64,000 nucleotides of DNA from Sipunculus nudus (GCA_026874595.1 CM049315.1:79128065-79192064), one strand, 5' to 3'; counted from the stretch's first letter, positions 7,160-17,440 are shown. Translations and numbers: made by a program. Notes: generated from the letters alone by a model not told the origin.

Positions 7160-8378
7160 ATGGGGAATACATGTGGAGACCGATGCAGTTCCCCGGAGAT
7201 CCCGAGTCCTGACGCAGGTCGGCCCCGCAACCCGGGGAGATACGAACCGTCAGACGGGATGTACTTTCAGGACAGGTTGCGAGAGATGGGATTGCAATGG
7301 CGAGAACGCATACTTGTGAGAGCGTGCCAGAAATGTCAAACATCTCCGGGCATTACAGTCCCCGACGACCGTGTCACATTCAAGTGGTACTGCCCCACGT
7401 GTGACGAGACGGAACTGACGGAACAGTTCGCAAAGGTTATAACATATCAAGTAGGGCAGGGCAAATGTTTCAAATGGAGGCCGTGGGCCGTCCCAGGCGA
7501 TACTGTAATTTTGGAACAAGGCACAGAGCACGTACACGTTTTTCGTGTGGGAAAAACTTGTCAAATATTTAGACCTGTTACTCAATGAGGCCCTAAAAGT
7601 AGGCGGCAGTGTTACAGGCTGGATATACGACATTGATGAGGGACTTGGTGAATCTGTGCATATCACAATGGACACATTTGGTACAGTCTCGTTCCACGCG
7701 CGCTTAGACAAGAACAACGAATCATTTAAGGGAGACGTTGTGGTTGACCACGAAACCGCGATCTCCCTGACAACAGTGGAACTGTGCCAGCTTCTGGATA
7801 ACGTGATATCCGATTACCAGAAAGTATGCTTTATCTGCACGCCATGGAGGCCTCCTGCTGTGTCTTGTGAACACAAGATGGTAGGAGAACAGGCAGTGCG
7901 ACAGGCGAAGACGGGTGCCCGTGAAAGTTACGAATGTGAGACAGAAAGTCACAATGTGTTAAACGTGCCGGGTATGCTAGTCATGTTTGAGGACGAATTT
8001 CTTAGTAGCAATCTCAACGCTTTGCTGTTGATTGCTCAACGAGAAAACCGCAGCGTCACCGCAATGTTTCTCTATGAACGGTGGGTTTGTGACGATGACC
8101 ATGTTTTGCACTTGTCAATGCATCCTGATGGGACAGTCACGTTTTACGGGTCTTTAAAACATGTTGATGTCGGAGCCTGCGGGTACGTTGCTAAGATACA
8201 AACCGACACTGCGACAACGATATCGTTGGCGGCTTGGCAGGTTTCAAAGTTGCTTGGGTACATTATCGAAGACTACCCACTCAGGGACCTGTCTGGCACC
8301 ATGTGCACTTACTCCCCGTTTGTTCGCAGGCAAGACTCTGGACGAAGAAAAACAGGAACGGGTGGCATAGGGACATAA
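7160..8378 (+). CDS. Diverged paralogue 3 with a +1 frame break
   Basis: Third member of the family, more diverged. The first frame (7160-7588) gives the N-terminal half of module 1: PSDGxYF, CQKC, CPTC and the Trp-rich strand. Homology then continues one frame later (+1), from about 7545 to 8378, with the LL-rich helix, the MDxxGTVSF motif and module 2. The break lies between about 7538 and 7550, next to a run of five T's. Module 2 also lacks its PSDGRFF and zinc-ribbon half, so this copy has one Cys-pair unit instead of two. It could be a pseudogene with one indel, an assembly error at the homopolymer, or a gene using +1 frameshifting. Sequence after the break is still well conserved, which argues for recent loss or continued use. 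The C-terminus is basic, unlike the acidic tails of the other two. Confidence 0.7.
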
Positions 8379-8390
8379 AACATGTATAAC

Positions 8391-8463
8391 GTCCCTGGGT
8401 GGGTTCGAACCACCAACCTCCCGATTAAAAGCCGGACGCGCTAACCGATTGCGCCACAGGGAC
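8391..8463 (-). tRNA. tRNA-Lys(UUU)
   Basis: A complete 73-nt cloverleaf on the minus strand: acceptor stem GTCCCTG/CAGGGAC, D arm with TGGCGCAATCGGTTAGCGC, anticodon stem TCCGG/TCGGG (including G-U pairs) around a normal 7-nt loop CTTTTAA with anticodon TTT, and a T arm with GGTTCGAACCC. There is no intron and no encoded CCA. It starts 12 nt after the end of paralogue 3, on the opposite strand. Confidence 0.95.
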
Positions 8464-8542
8464 TACATGCTTTTTGTACATGAGTTTCTTCTGTTATCAT
8501 GAACAGGTACTATTCCTTGATTTGATTGGCTGATGGAAAGTG

Positions 8543-8687
8543 TGACGTCACAGACGATCTTTATAAATGCCTTAAATCCCAGTAATACATGTTGTTTTCT
8601 TTACAATCTGTTTATCAAATATTGGGTTCATGTGACACCAAACTATTTGTCAATACCGATCACGTGCCTGCGTAAGAAATATATAAT
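8543..8687 (+). promoter_or_regulatory. CRE and TATA box upstream of the FG gene
   Basis: TGACGTCA at 8543-8550, a CACGTG E-box near 8661 and TATATAAT at 8680-8687. The first ATG after this TATA box is 8725, the start of a short upstream ORF, not the FG protein itself. Confidence 0.5.
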
Positions 8688-8724
8688 AATGGTGCGTTTG
8701 TCTACAGTCTAGACAGTTGGCAAC

Positions 8725-8772
8725 ATGATGGCAAACGATACTCAAGAGCACAACGTGGCACATGGTCGTTAA
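8725..8772 (+). CDS. Upstream ORF of the FG gene, 15 aa
   Basis: Two consecutive ATGs (8725, 8728) open a 15-codon ORF ending in TAA at 8770-8772. They are the first start codons about 45 nt after the TATA box, the spacing used by the other island genes. The ORF overlaps the FG reading frame, which is +1 relative to it. It may be a regulatory uORF, a decayed N-terminus, or a first frame joined by +1 frameshifting at or before the TAA. Confidence 0.4.
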   Translation: MMANDTQEHNVAHGR

Positions 8773-9670
8773 TGTAGGACTGTCATCGTTTTATTATACA
8801 ATGGAGGATTGTTATTACAAGGCTAAATACATGAAATGGCTATCTTGCGATGACCAGTTCTTCGTGTTTCTCGTATACGCCGAGCCCCGCCACATGCCAA
8901 ATGTTATTGTACCCGTGAGTAATGGAGGTGACAAACCTTTGGTTGGGACACCCGCCGTGAGGTACAACTACCAAGACGAACGGATACTCGTGTGCAATAA
9001 CACAACTGTGGCTGACATGGTCCGAGCCGCCCGAAAAGACACCAGCACCCAAGAGTTAATCAAAGCACGCTTGATCGCACTACTGCCACAAAAACTGTGC
9101 CAAAAGCGTAACGTGGAAATGAGGATTTTAGATGGGGATGGATTCAGTCAGTTCCCCGTGGATGGACAATACATCGGAAACATTTGCGTGGCGATGAGAC
9201 TGGATAAAAAACCAGGGGTAGCTGATAGCCCGGCACGCGTACCTGAAAATAAACCAGAGACTACGCCTGCATTTAACTTCGCTAGTGATGGTAAATCTAC
9301 GGCGGGATTTTCGTTTGGTCAGAATGCGTCCTTTGGTAATGCAAATTCCACCTGGGGTACACCTATCAACACTGAAGCGACACGCAACACATCATCGAAC
9401 GCAGGTGCCACATTGGGTACATCATCTAACGCAGCTGTGACGTTCCCTTCATTGGTATTTGGTTCACCACAAACTTCACGTCCAATATTCAGTCAGCCTT
9501 TCAACGCGAGTACGGTATTTGGTTCACCACAAACGTCACGTCCGATATTCAGTCAGCCTTTCAACGCGAGTACGACTTTCGTTTCGCCATTTAACAAGAC
9601 TGTCACCACGACGTCTTCTAACTCGTCAGCTGGTTTATTCAGCAATCCATCCAAAATTCTCTTTCGTTAA
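8762..9670 (+). CDS. FG-repeat, nucleoporin-like protein
   Basis: A 302-aa frame from ATG 8762; a second in-frame ATG at 8801 is an alternative start. The N-terminal part (to about 160) looks globular, with mixed aliphatic and aromatic residues, and I do not recognise it. The C-terminal 140 residues are low-complexity, rich in Ser, Thr, Asn and Ala, with FG-type motifs (FSFGQ, ASFGN, LVFGS, TVFGS, plus FS and FN variants) as in FG nucleoporins, which form the pore's permeability barrier and bind transport receptors. Two exact or near-exact 20-residue units, each with one FG, come from a 60-bp tandem repeat at 9454-9573. It might act at nuclear pores or in a condensate, but this is inferred from composition. 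No membrane segment is visible. It lies just after the three paralogues on the same strand. Confidence 0.7.
   Translation: MVVNVGLSSFYYTMEDCYYKAKYMKWLSCDDQFFVFLVYAEPRHMPNVIVPVSNGGDKPLVGTPAVRYNYQDERILVCNNTTVADMVRAARKDTSTQELIKARLIALLPQKLCQKRNVEMRILDGDGFSQFPVDGQYIGNICVAMRLDKKPGVADSPARVPENKPETTPAFNFASDGKSTAGFSFGQNASFGNANSTWGTPINTEATRNTSSNAGATLGTSSNAAVTFPSLVFGSPQTSRPIFSQPFNASTVFGSPQTSRPIFSQPFNASTTFVSPFNKTVTTTSSNSSAGLFSNPSKILFR
9454..9573 (+). repeat. 60-bp in-frame tandem repeat in the FG gene
   Basis: Two 60-bp units (9454-9513 and 9514-9573) differ at only a couple of positions, and each encodes 20 residues including one FG motif. The near-identity shows a recent duplication, the usual way FG domains change length. 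Confidence 0.9.
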
Positions 9671-9791
9671 ACTGGTGCGTGTGATACCACGTTTCCTGTC
9701 TGTGCTGGAATTGCGTCATCAAAAAAAGGTATAAATAGATAAATAACATTTTATATATAACAATATAAAGACACACTGAAGAGTAAACGTC

Positions 9792-9977
9792 ATGTCAATC
9801 ACAGACATGGTCGACAACAGAATAGTCCGTGGTGCTGTATACGTCCTTCGCGCCGCCATACAAGAACTGCACGAAATAGGTGACGCTATCGCTTTACGCA
9901 TCCATGAGGTATACGATAATTTTTATAACCTTTTCGACCAACCTGTTTTCAATAGAAGCGCACAGGACTATTCATGA
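9792..9977 (+). CDS. Possible small protein, 61 aa
   Basis: ATG 9792 opens a 61-codon frame with balanced, protein-like composition and an amphipathic helix (about residues 9-45, with spaced Val, Leu, Ile and Ala against Arg, Glu and Asp). A TATA-like stretch (TATATAACAATATAAAG) lies about 40 nt upstream, matching the spacing of its neighbours. No family is recognised. The 3' end has no obvious AATAAA. The opposite strand has a mirror frame of 60 codons that lacks this promoter context. Confidence 0.45.
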   Translation: MSITDMVDNRIVRGAVYVLRAAIQELHEIGDAIALRIHEVYDNFYNLFDQPVFNRSAQDYS

Positions 9978-10077
9978 TTAGTATTCAGGCATTTGGTGCG
10001 GGACATACGGTGAGGATATAAAAAAAGGGAATTGGTCTGAATAGCCCGGAAAGGGATCATTTGTTCCTTTATGCATC

Positions 10078-10266
10078 ATGGGAACAACATATTTGGAGAC
10101 AGTGATACAGACAGCGACACAGAATTGTGATGACGCAGGGAGGATTAATGTAACACGTGTTACACATGTTGCTAATGTGATTGTAGAAACTGAAGCTGTA
10201 CAATATATGCATATTCATATATATATACGTGTCATATATACGTGTTTATGGATCATATATCTTTGA
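10078..10266 (+). CDS. Possible small protein, 62 aa
   Basis: ATG 10078 follows a GATATAAAAAAA TATA-like string about 60 nt upstream. The first 45 codons have ordinary composition with Thr- and Val-rich stretches; the last 17 come from TA-rich DNA and give a hydrophobic Ile/Tyr/Trp tail. It is either a genuine small gene that has run into simple-sequence DNA, or chance. No family recognised. Confidence 0.3.
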   Translation: MGTTYLETVIQTATQNCDDAGRINVTRVTHVANVIVETEAVQYMHIHIYIRVIYTCLWIIYL

Positions 10267-10269
10267 TTA

Positions 10270-11215
10270 ATACTGATACATTTAAAGGTGTCATTGTTTG
10301 GACGTTGTGAAATGTGAAAACGTAGATAGATCTGGTTGACATGTTATTTTTTACTGTTTATGTTTTGACATATACATGAATGTATTGTTGATTACTGGAC
10401 CAAAAAAAGTGGATCCCTTGTACTGTATCATAACACAATACAATATGGTATCCATGCAAACATGTGTCGTGTTATATGTATCAATAAAACGAAATTGACA
10501 TGGTTCAACGTCATGATTATATGGCATGCATGGTGTTGTGCGTTTGTAAATATTCAAAACAAGTATGTGTTCTGTGACGCGACTGTGCATCGTCGGGTAA
10601 ACAAGGATTTTTTGACATATGTGTCAGCGTTATCCAAACAACGACCTTGAAAACCCCTGCGCCTGACCTGTTTGTTCACCGGAATCTCAGACATGACGGA
10701 GTATGAGCCGTCTCGTTGAGTCACGGAAATGTAAGGAATGAAAACAGATGACGAACTGATTGTTGCCTATTTAAAGAACTGACGCCCCCATATTAATGTA
10801 CATTAACCAACACGTTGGTCAGGTTGCACAGATAGCGGAAATACGTCCGTCTGTACAATGATTAGAAAGATTTGCAAGACGTATAGAATATACCTATCCT
10901 ACGAAATATCTACACGTTAGGGGAGCGAGTATAGGCACATTGTAGGACGTTTTATACTGGTACGAGTGGGGGAGGGTAGGTATTTTACAATCCCGTACGA
11001 AGAACATTCCGGATATGTGATATTCCGAGCACACGCGCGGGCTATTATAATAGTTCGACTGATATGGGCTAGCACTAAACAGTAACCGAGCTACATGTAT
11101 TATATTAGAGGAATATGCAAGCAAATGGATAGGGTACGTTGACACATATCAGACGTCATGGGGTGCACATATTATGTGCAAAACATTCATGTCATACACG
11201 TGCAGTAGAGAAGAT
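10270..11215. other. No supportable gene; right edge of the island
   Basis: Short frames on both strands overlap each other (for example 10351-10590 minus and 10462-10650 plus), so neither can be favoured. A TATTTAAA at 10768-10775 precedes a 21-codon ORF at 10796, and a perfect inverted repeat ACCAA/TTGGT around CACG lies at 10806-10819. G+C falls from here to the right. Confidence 0.4.
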
Positions 11216-11219
11216 ATTT

Positions 11220-12235
11220 AGAGGTGGATGAAATAATATACATTTATCACACCGTCCAAAACCAAATCACAGGCGTGATATGACTTTGTGAGCTTCGATA
11301 TGACACGACCGGAACATGTATATTTTCTCATGTTCACAAACATGACAGGTATGGAGAGAAAGAACAAACTGTAGGTTTCTATCAATTGTGTAACTTTCAG
11401 AGCGATTGTTGATACGTTGTGGCCTGTTGGACGACATATATCACAAATACTAAGATGGAAACATTGATAGCTGACAATAACCGACAAACAGACAGATATA
11501 CTGACAAAGGTGCACAAGATGGAGACATTATGGCTTAACCAGGGTACGGGAAAGACACGGCGGAAGAAAATAAGCTATAGTTTATGTAATTGAGGTTTAT
11601 AGTATTGAAGATATGGCCAAAAGAAGATATCTTAAGGGAGGCTCGAATGCAGCGACACCTAGCGGCCATATCCGGAAAATGGAAAATACGTTTCGATATA
11701 TAATTACCAGACATAGGATGTATAAGTTTCAAAAGGGTTCCTGCAAAACTGTGGACTGTAAATGCGTTATGTAGGACGCAAGAACCAGCAAGCAGAAGAA
11801 ATTGAGTAGACTGACAAACAGACGGACAGACTGACAATGTGACACAAGATTGAGACCAGATGACCAACTCAGGTTACGGAGAAGACTCGGTGAAAGAAAA
11901 TAAGCCATAATTTATGTAATTGAGGTTTATAGTATTGAAGATATGGCCAAAAGAAGATATCTTAAGGGAGGCTCGAATGCAGCGACACCTAGCGGCCATA
12001 TCCGGAAAATTGTCGACAGATTTCGAGATATTAGTACCAGACATAAGATGTATAAGTTTCAAACGGATTCCTGCAAACCTGTTGACTGTAAATTGCGTTA
12101 TGTAGGACTCAAGAACCAGCAAGCAGATGAAATTGAGTAGACTGACAAACAGACGGACAGACTGACAATGTGACACAAGATTGAGACCAGATGACCAACT
12201 CAGGTTACGGAGAAGCCTCAGAGAAAAAAAATAGA
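11220..12235. repeat. 331-bp tandem repeat, two copies plus edges
   Basis: Two close copies with a 331-bp period start near 11519 and 11850, and a third begins at about 12181 but breaks off after about 50 nt. The unit carries a strongly conserved core (ATGGCCAAAAGAAGATATC, followed by AATGCAGCGACACC) and a run of GACAAACAGACGGACAGACTG. A much diverged relative precedes it from about 11220. The small ORFs here are copies of the repeat in different frames, not genes. Confidence 0.85.
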
Positions 12236-12239
12236 GCCT

Positions 12240-14030
12240 CTGTCTGTGACGATAGGTCTAATATTGATGAAGTTATGACGGAAATAACCTTTCGGTGTTT
12301 TACAATGACCTTGACCTTGTCTCTTGGTATATCACATACAAAGGACTATCAGCGGCCATCAGGTTTGCTTGTCGACCATTTGAGAACATTTGCAAGCCAA
12401 TATTACATAACTGTCTAAAGAAATAATTTAATTTGATAATCCAAAGTAATTCCTCCAGCACACACCAGATGGCAGCAATATATACTCTTTTAACGGTTAC
12501 AGTTAAATTCGACATTTCAACTGGCTATAACTATTTTAATCCAATTTGTAACCACAAAATAATTCATTATGAATATTAGAAGATACTGTTAATCTTCAAA
12601 ACTTTTTTAGCATGAGAATAATGTGTATTCATTTTGAAATACGGTTATATTAAATATCTCCAGCATTTTTTTTAAAGAGAACTGAATTTTTACACATAAA
12701 TGTGATATAGTCAAATAATTATTCATATAAATACATTCAGATTGTTAGCTTGCCTAGAATATCTATATGTTTGTACGTTCGGTGCACGCCAATGTATGCG
12801 TGTGTACAAATCGATGTTATCAACCGCTTGGTTTCTTGTCAGTGAAGCTCGGGTTTAACGTAGCATAACAAAACACATCCTGAATATCAGCACAAAAGCG
12901 TTGGATGTGTCTTTTACCAGTTAGTTGTACACATATCACAAAATTGCCCATTTTCAGGCCAATGCAGGTGCGTACAGTTTCTGATATGTATATTATGAGA
13001 ATTTATGACTGAACTTATATAAGGGAAGTGTTCATTGCAAGTGACAAAATGGATTGATGGCAAATATACAAGACCAAATCGTAACACAGGATAAATATAT
13101 ATATATATATATATGTGTGTACTAGAAACTCGTCTATTGATTTACAGCTATTTTTGTAACGCTTACATATCATCACAGCTGTTAAGTGGTCGGGGATTTT
13201 AAATATATATCATTTGTGTTGGGTAACAAACGACCTAATCAGATTTTCCACCACGTGATGCGTGTTACAAATAAATTATCGACTTAATGCTAATTGTCGG
13301 ATCACATGATACAGTATTTTTCGCTCTTTTGATTAGACTTTGATGTTGTTTGGAAGATGGTCATGTGAACAAAAAGTACTTAACAGTTGTAGCAGATATC
13401 GTATCTCAATTCTAGGGGATGTATTACCACAAACATGTATATCAGTCAATACGATTCAGACTACAGCTATACCTAATGGGCCTGTAATTACAATTTCCTA
13501 TTAAACAATACGTTTTACTTTATCTTTGTACCAAAAACATATTATGTATGTAGATCTGTTTTGCATATAATCGTTTCATTAGTTCTTCACATGATTAAAT
13601 AATATCACTTCATATTAAATACACTTACATTTAATCTTAACCATACAGATGATCAGATGATTCGTACAATGATTGAGAATGCAGGTAATTTACGAAATGA
13701 ATTATTATACATATTGCTTGTCACATTCATACATCTTGAAATTCATATATATTGATCTCGTTCTATATATTGATTACAAATATCTCATTTGTTGATCAGT
13801 GAACGTCCTCACTTGATCTCATATCTAAACAGATAAATAGTAGTAAATGATTTATATACACACAACTAAATGGGAATATAAAATATTCCTGTTTGATATA
13901 CAGACATATACGGTGCATGGGTTCATCCCGATACTAATAGCATACATCCGAGCCATTTAATTATATATTGATCATTATGCGACTTTCATAAATAGACATT
14001 GATCAACAAAATACATGCATGCTGCTAAAA
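12240..14030. other. AT-rich, no gene seen
   Basis: AT-rich DNA without an ORF of note. It contains a TATATA microsatellite at about 13096-13115 and scattered ATAT-rich strings. Nothing else is supportable. Confidence 0.5.
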
Positions 14031-14032
14031 CA

Positions 14033-14845
14033 TTATATGTACAATGTTGCTATGTCACCGCGTCTTGTTTTTTTTCTGCATTTCGGACACTTAATTCCTG
14101 AAGATTTACTGCTACTAAAATCTCCAATCAGACAATCGCGACAAAATGCATGTCCACATTGTTTTAATACACAATTCACAGTCCCTGTACGACATATTTG
14201 ACATCGAAAAACATCTTGTTTGTTGACGGATCTCAGACGTGCGATTTCTTTGTTGGCTTGTTCGAGCTGTACCCTGATGTCGACGTCATTTGTAACCATG
14301 GGTGCATTATTCGAATCATGGGTGCTTAAATTGTTGACGTCATTTGTAACCATGGGTGCATTATTCGAATCATGGGTGCTTAAATCATCAGTTAAGGGAC
14401 CTGTGTTGTGTAGTGAATTATTTATTTGACTTCGGTTCCGCTGTCTTCTTGGAATTCGAAAGTCTAATTGTGGTGGTAGAAACATACGAATTAAATTATC
14501 AGCACGTTTCTGTCTGACCACCTGAACACAAACTCTGAGTAGTAACAGATTTGTAAATGTTCTGATTGAATCTTTCACGTACAAGCATTTTATTACACGT
14601 CGTACGTCTTGTTGCGCGTAAATAACATGGATGTCGGAATCATTGAACGCATTGCTCAAGATGCCGTATCGTTTCATCTGTTTTAGTAGCGGTTTTGTCA
14701 ACCACAAAATACCCGATAATGCACTCAGAAATGCTATGAATTCAATTTCATTTATTGAATGGCAAAGCAGAGACGAATGCTTCTTCCAAATGGTCATATT
14801 GATGAACTTCATGACAGCTTGCATGGAGCGATAATAATTGGGCAT
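14033..14845 (-). CDS. RING-finger protein (C3HC4-type), 270 aa
   Basis: The C-terminal 50 residues form a RING finger: CxxC near the start, then C-G-H with a following CxxC, and a final CPKC, in C3HC4 order. RING fingers usually recruit E2 enzymes as ubiquitin ligases. Upstream is a Gln/Glu/Arg-rich helix that may be a short coiled coil, and before it an 18-residue tandem repeat (STHDSNNAPMVTNDV unit, twice). The N-terminal half has hydrophobic and basic helices with no recognised domain. I start at the ATG at 14843-14845; the frame extends seven codons further only to a GTG. It is intronless and stands alone in AT-rich DNA. It could be a host orphan gene or another virus-derived gene; large DNA viruses of molluscs are known to encode RING proteins, but nothing here decides this. 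Confidence 0.75.
   Translation of the reverse strand: MPNYYRSMQAVMKFINMTIWKKHSSLLCHSINEIEFIAFLSALSGILWLTKPLLKQMKRYGILSNAFNDSDIHVIYAQQDVRRVIKCLYVKDSIRTFTNLLLLRVCVQVVRQKRADNLIRMFLPPQLDFRIPRRQRNRSQINNSLHNTGPLTDDLSTHDSNNAPMVTNDVNNLSTHDSNNAPMVTNDVDIRVQLEQANKEIARLRSVNKQDVFRCQICRTGTVNCVLKQCGHAFCRDCLIGDFSSSKSSGIKCPKCRKKTRRGDIATLYI
14285..14392 (-). repeat. 54-bp in-frame tandem repeat in the RING gene
   Basis: Two almost identical 54-bp units, offset from 14287 to 14341, encode 18 residues each in the linker before the RING domain. Multiples of three preserve the frame. Confidence 0.85.
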
Positions 14846-14869
14846 TTCACTGTATACAAAAAACACTGT

Positions 14870-16555
14870 TTGGTAATATCAAGAAACGCCTACCTTTTGC
14901 CGAGCAGTTGACCAGCTGAATTCGATACGGAATTCTGTCTTCATATAACGTCAACTCAAGATGTGATCTGTGTATTTATAATAAACCAACCCGGAACAAG
15001 AACGTTTCATATTTACTTCCTCTATGGTATTATTGTCACACAAATATTACTTTGATAAAATCTTTCCTCATTTGTAAATTGGTTGGAAATTTTATGACAT
15101 CATACTTCCGTGAAGTAATGCATTTATGAAACTTTCCCTTTCTATATTAATGTAACATTTTTACGAAACAGTATACTGTCGAACAGACGGGAAATTTTAT
15201 GAAACAAACCAGGATATTTTATTAAACAAACAAGGAAATTTATTGTGATGAACTAGGAAGTCATATTGACCAATGACCATTAATGGGGAATTTTGTATTG
15301 CATCCCCGATATACCTAATACAATTAATAATAAGTTCCTTAAATGCTTAATTAATTTTTTTCATTGATATATCTTAGTCATTTCAGATTATACAATCAGA
15401 TTAAAAGTAATAAGACAGTGTGCAACAGATGTATTGTTAATATATCATATATAATATTGTCTTCTGATATAATAGAAACTAATGATTTACCATTACTTTT
15501 GTTGAATTTTCACCTAAATATATATATACAAATATTGTTATTTTTTATTATTAATCATTAGTATATTTATACAAGGTAACTGAAACAGAAGTGATTCTGT
15601 TCTTCCACTAGGCCCTGTGAATGTCAAAATATGAAATACATTTACATTTAAAAACATCCGATCATATACACAAATCTATACACATTAAATCTGACAAACA
15701 TATGATGATTATAAAAGTATACATATTACGAACAAATATAGCATAAACACATCGCATTTATTGCGAAACCTCAAAGTAGAAAATATATAATACTATATTT
15801 AGTATAAATTGAGAGCTTAAAAAGACAGATTTGGCGATATGCTTAAAAGTGGCGAAAGAGTTTACTGATCTATCTCAAATATGGTAACATATTCTATAAC
15901 AACAGACCAGCATAAATACAAATTTGATTTATAATGTTCTGTCCTCGGCTTAAGAAGGGTCATTAAATTATTAGTTGTAGATCTAGTTGATTAATAAGGG
16001 TTTTTTGGCAAATGACATTCATTATCGCCTACCTGCAAGCCATGTTTGATGCAATAATGTATTCATAAGCAGGGCCGTAAAGTATTAATATCATTAACGT
16101 TGATGAATACCATAAATTACCACACATGATTTTATGACAATCTGGTTAAACAAAGTATATTACAAATATCTGGGCTGAAGTTCTCTGCATGTTTTGTAAG
16201 GTCTTTCTTCTAATAACACATTCCCCCATCCCCCTCCCTGCACCCATGCAGCATATGCATCTGTACAATATGTGTAAAATAAATAGATTGATATAAATGT
16301 CTAAACTCTTCGATTTTTCTTAATTTAAGAATTTATATAAGGACAGCTATGTAGGGAATCATTACTGTTGTTATGAATCGGTCACATATTAAATATAGAA
16401 ATACTATTTTTGGATTTACCTCAATAATATTAATCATGCCCAAAATTACACCATGTTACGTCGACAAAACAAATTCATAGTAAATTGTACGGTCATATTA
16501 TTTACAGTATGCTTTAATTTACAGCTGTGGTGATAACTATACATCAGACATTATA
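14870..16555. other. AT-rich, no gene seen
   Basis: No convincing coding frame. Near 15190-15260 a short imperfect repeat of AAACAAAC...GGAAATTT type occurs. The rest is AT-rich, unstructured sequence. Confidence 0.5.
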
Positions 16556-16889
16556 AGGCCAAACAAAAAAGTAGTATGGTTCTCAAAATCTGTTTTTCAG
16601 AAATCATTGCGGGCTGGCGCTTTTCATTTTATTTTTCTGTTTGGTACGTTTCGATAAAAATATCAAATGATCAGGGAAAAGCATGAAAATAAGTTTTTAT
16701 ACAGTTAAATCAGTAAAAGCGCTACAAAACAAATGAAAGAGTATGGTTTTATCCTGTCGAAAGAAATGTCGGAGAGGCAGCAACTCAAAATTGGAAAGTT
16801 TTTATTGAAAATCAAAATAAAATTTTTGATACAGGGGTTTAAACTTGATGCGAGTGCCTGAGAACCATACATTTTTATTGTTTTGGCCT
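16556..16889. mobile_element. Short non-autonomous inverted-repeat transposon
   Basis: About 334 bp bounded by imperfect inverted repeats of roughly 30 bp: the left end reads AGGCCAAACAAAAAAG and then GTATGGTTCTCA, and the right end is the reverse complement with a few differences. There is no coding capacity, so it is MITE-like. A clear target duplication is not visible (TTATA on the left, AACATA on the right), so the superfamily is unassigned. Confidence 0.7.
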
Positions 16890-17439
16890 AACATACTCAT
16901 TTTCTTAAATGTCCAGTTAATAACTTTATAGTACTGATTTAATCTTTGAGCATTATCAGACAGGTTTATAAAGGACTACGGTCTTAATGAAATGATTATA
17001 AGTGAAAATAATCAGATTCATCCCTACAGAATTATTGAGCAGATTCCACACACATCTAATAATGTGTATGTGTGTGTATTTGTGGTGCTTGTATACGCAT
17101 GATAGAACAACACATACGTCACTGTATATGACCGTCAGCTCCGCATCTAGGACAAATCTTCATTGTATTGTATTTGCCAGTCAAGCCAAGACGGTTACAC
17201 TATGCGTTATAGATGTTATCAACACTTCCTTGTTGTGATACAAGCCAAACTATTAATAGTTGACAGCTTGTGTTCGAAAAACCATGAAGGCTTTCAGCTG
17301 ATGTATGCTTTATAAATGGCCTCTGATAAGGATCTCTGATGTTGCACTTGATAACACTCTGAATGAACATATGAGTCACCGTGTACACCATGTTATTATA
17401 TTCTGACTGTATTTGCAATATTACACGATGTATTTCGGA

Positions 17440-17440
<1 letters not shown>
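16890..17440. other. No gene seen
   Basis: Two short frames on opposite strands (17002-17238 and 17200-17418) overlap and have no recognisable product. Confidence 0.4.

Noticed and set aside
10351-10650. Two overlapping opposite frames (79 and 62 codons)
   Set aside because: Neither has a promoter with the island's spacing or any family feature, so I could not choose between them.
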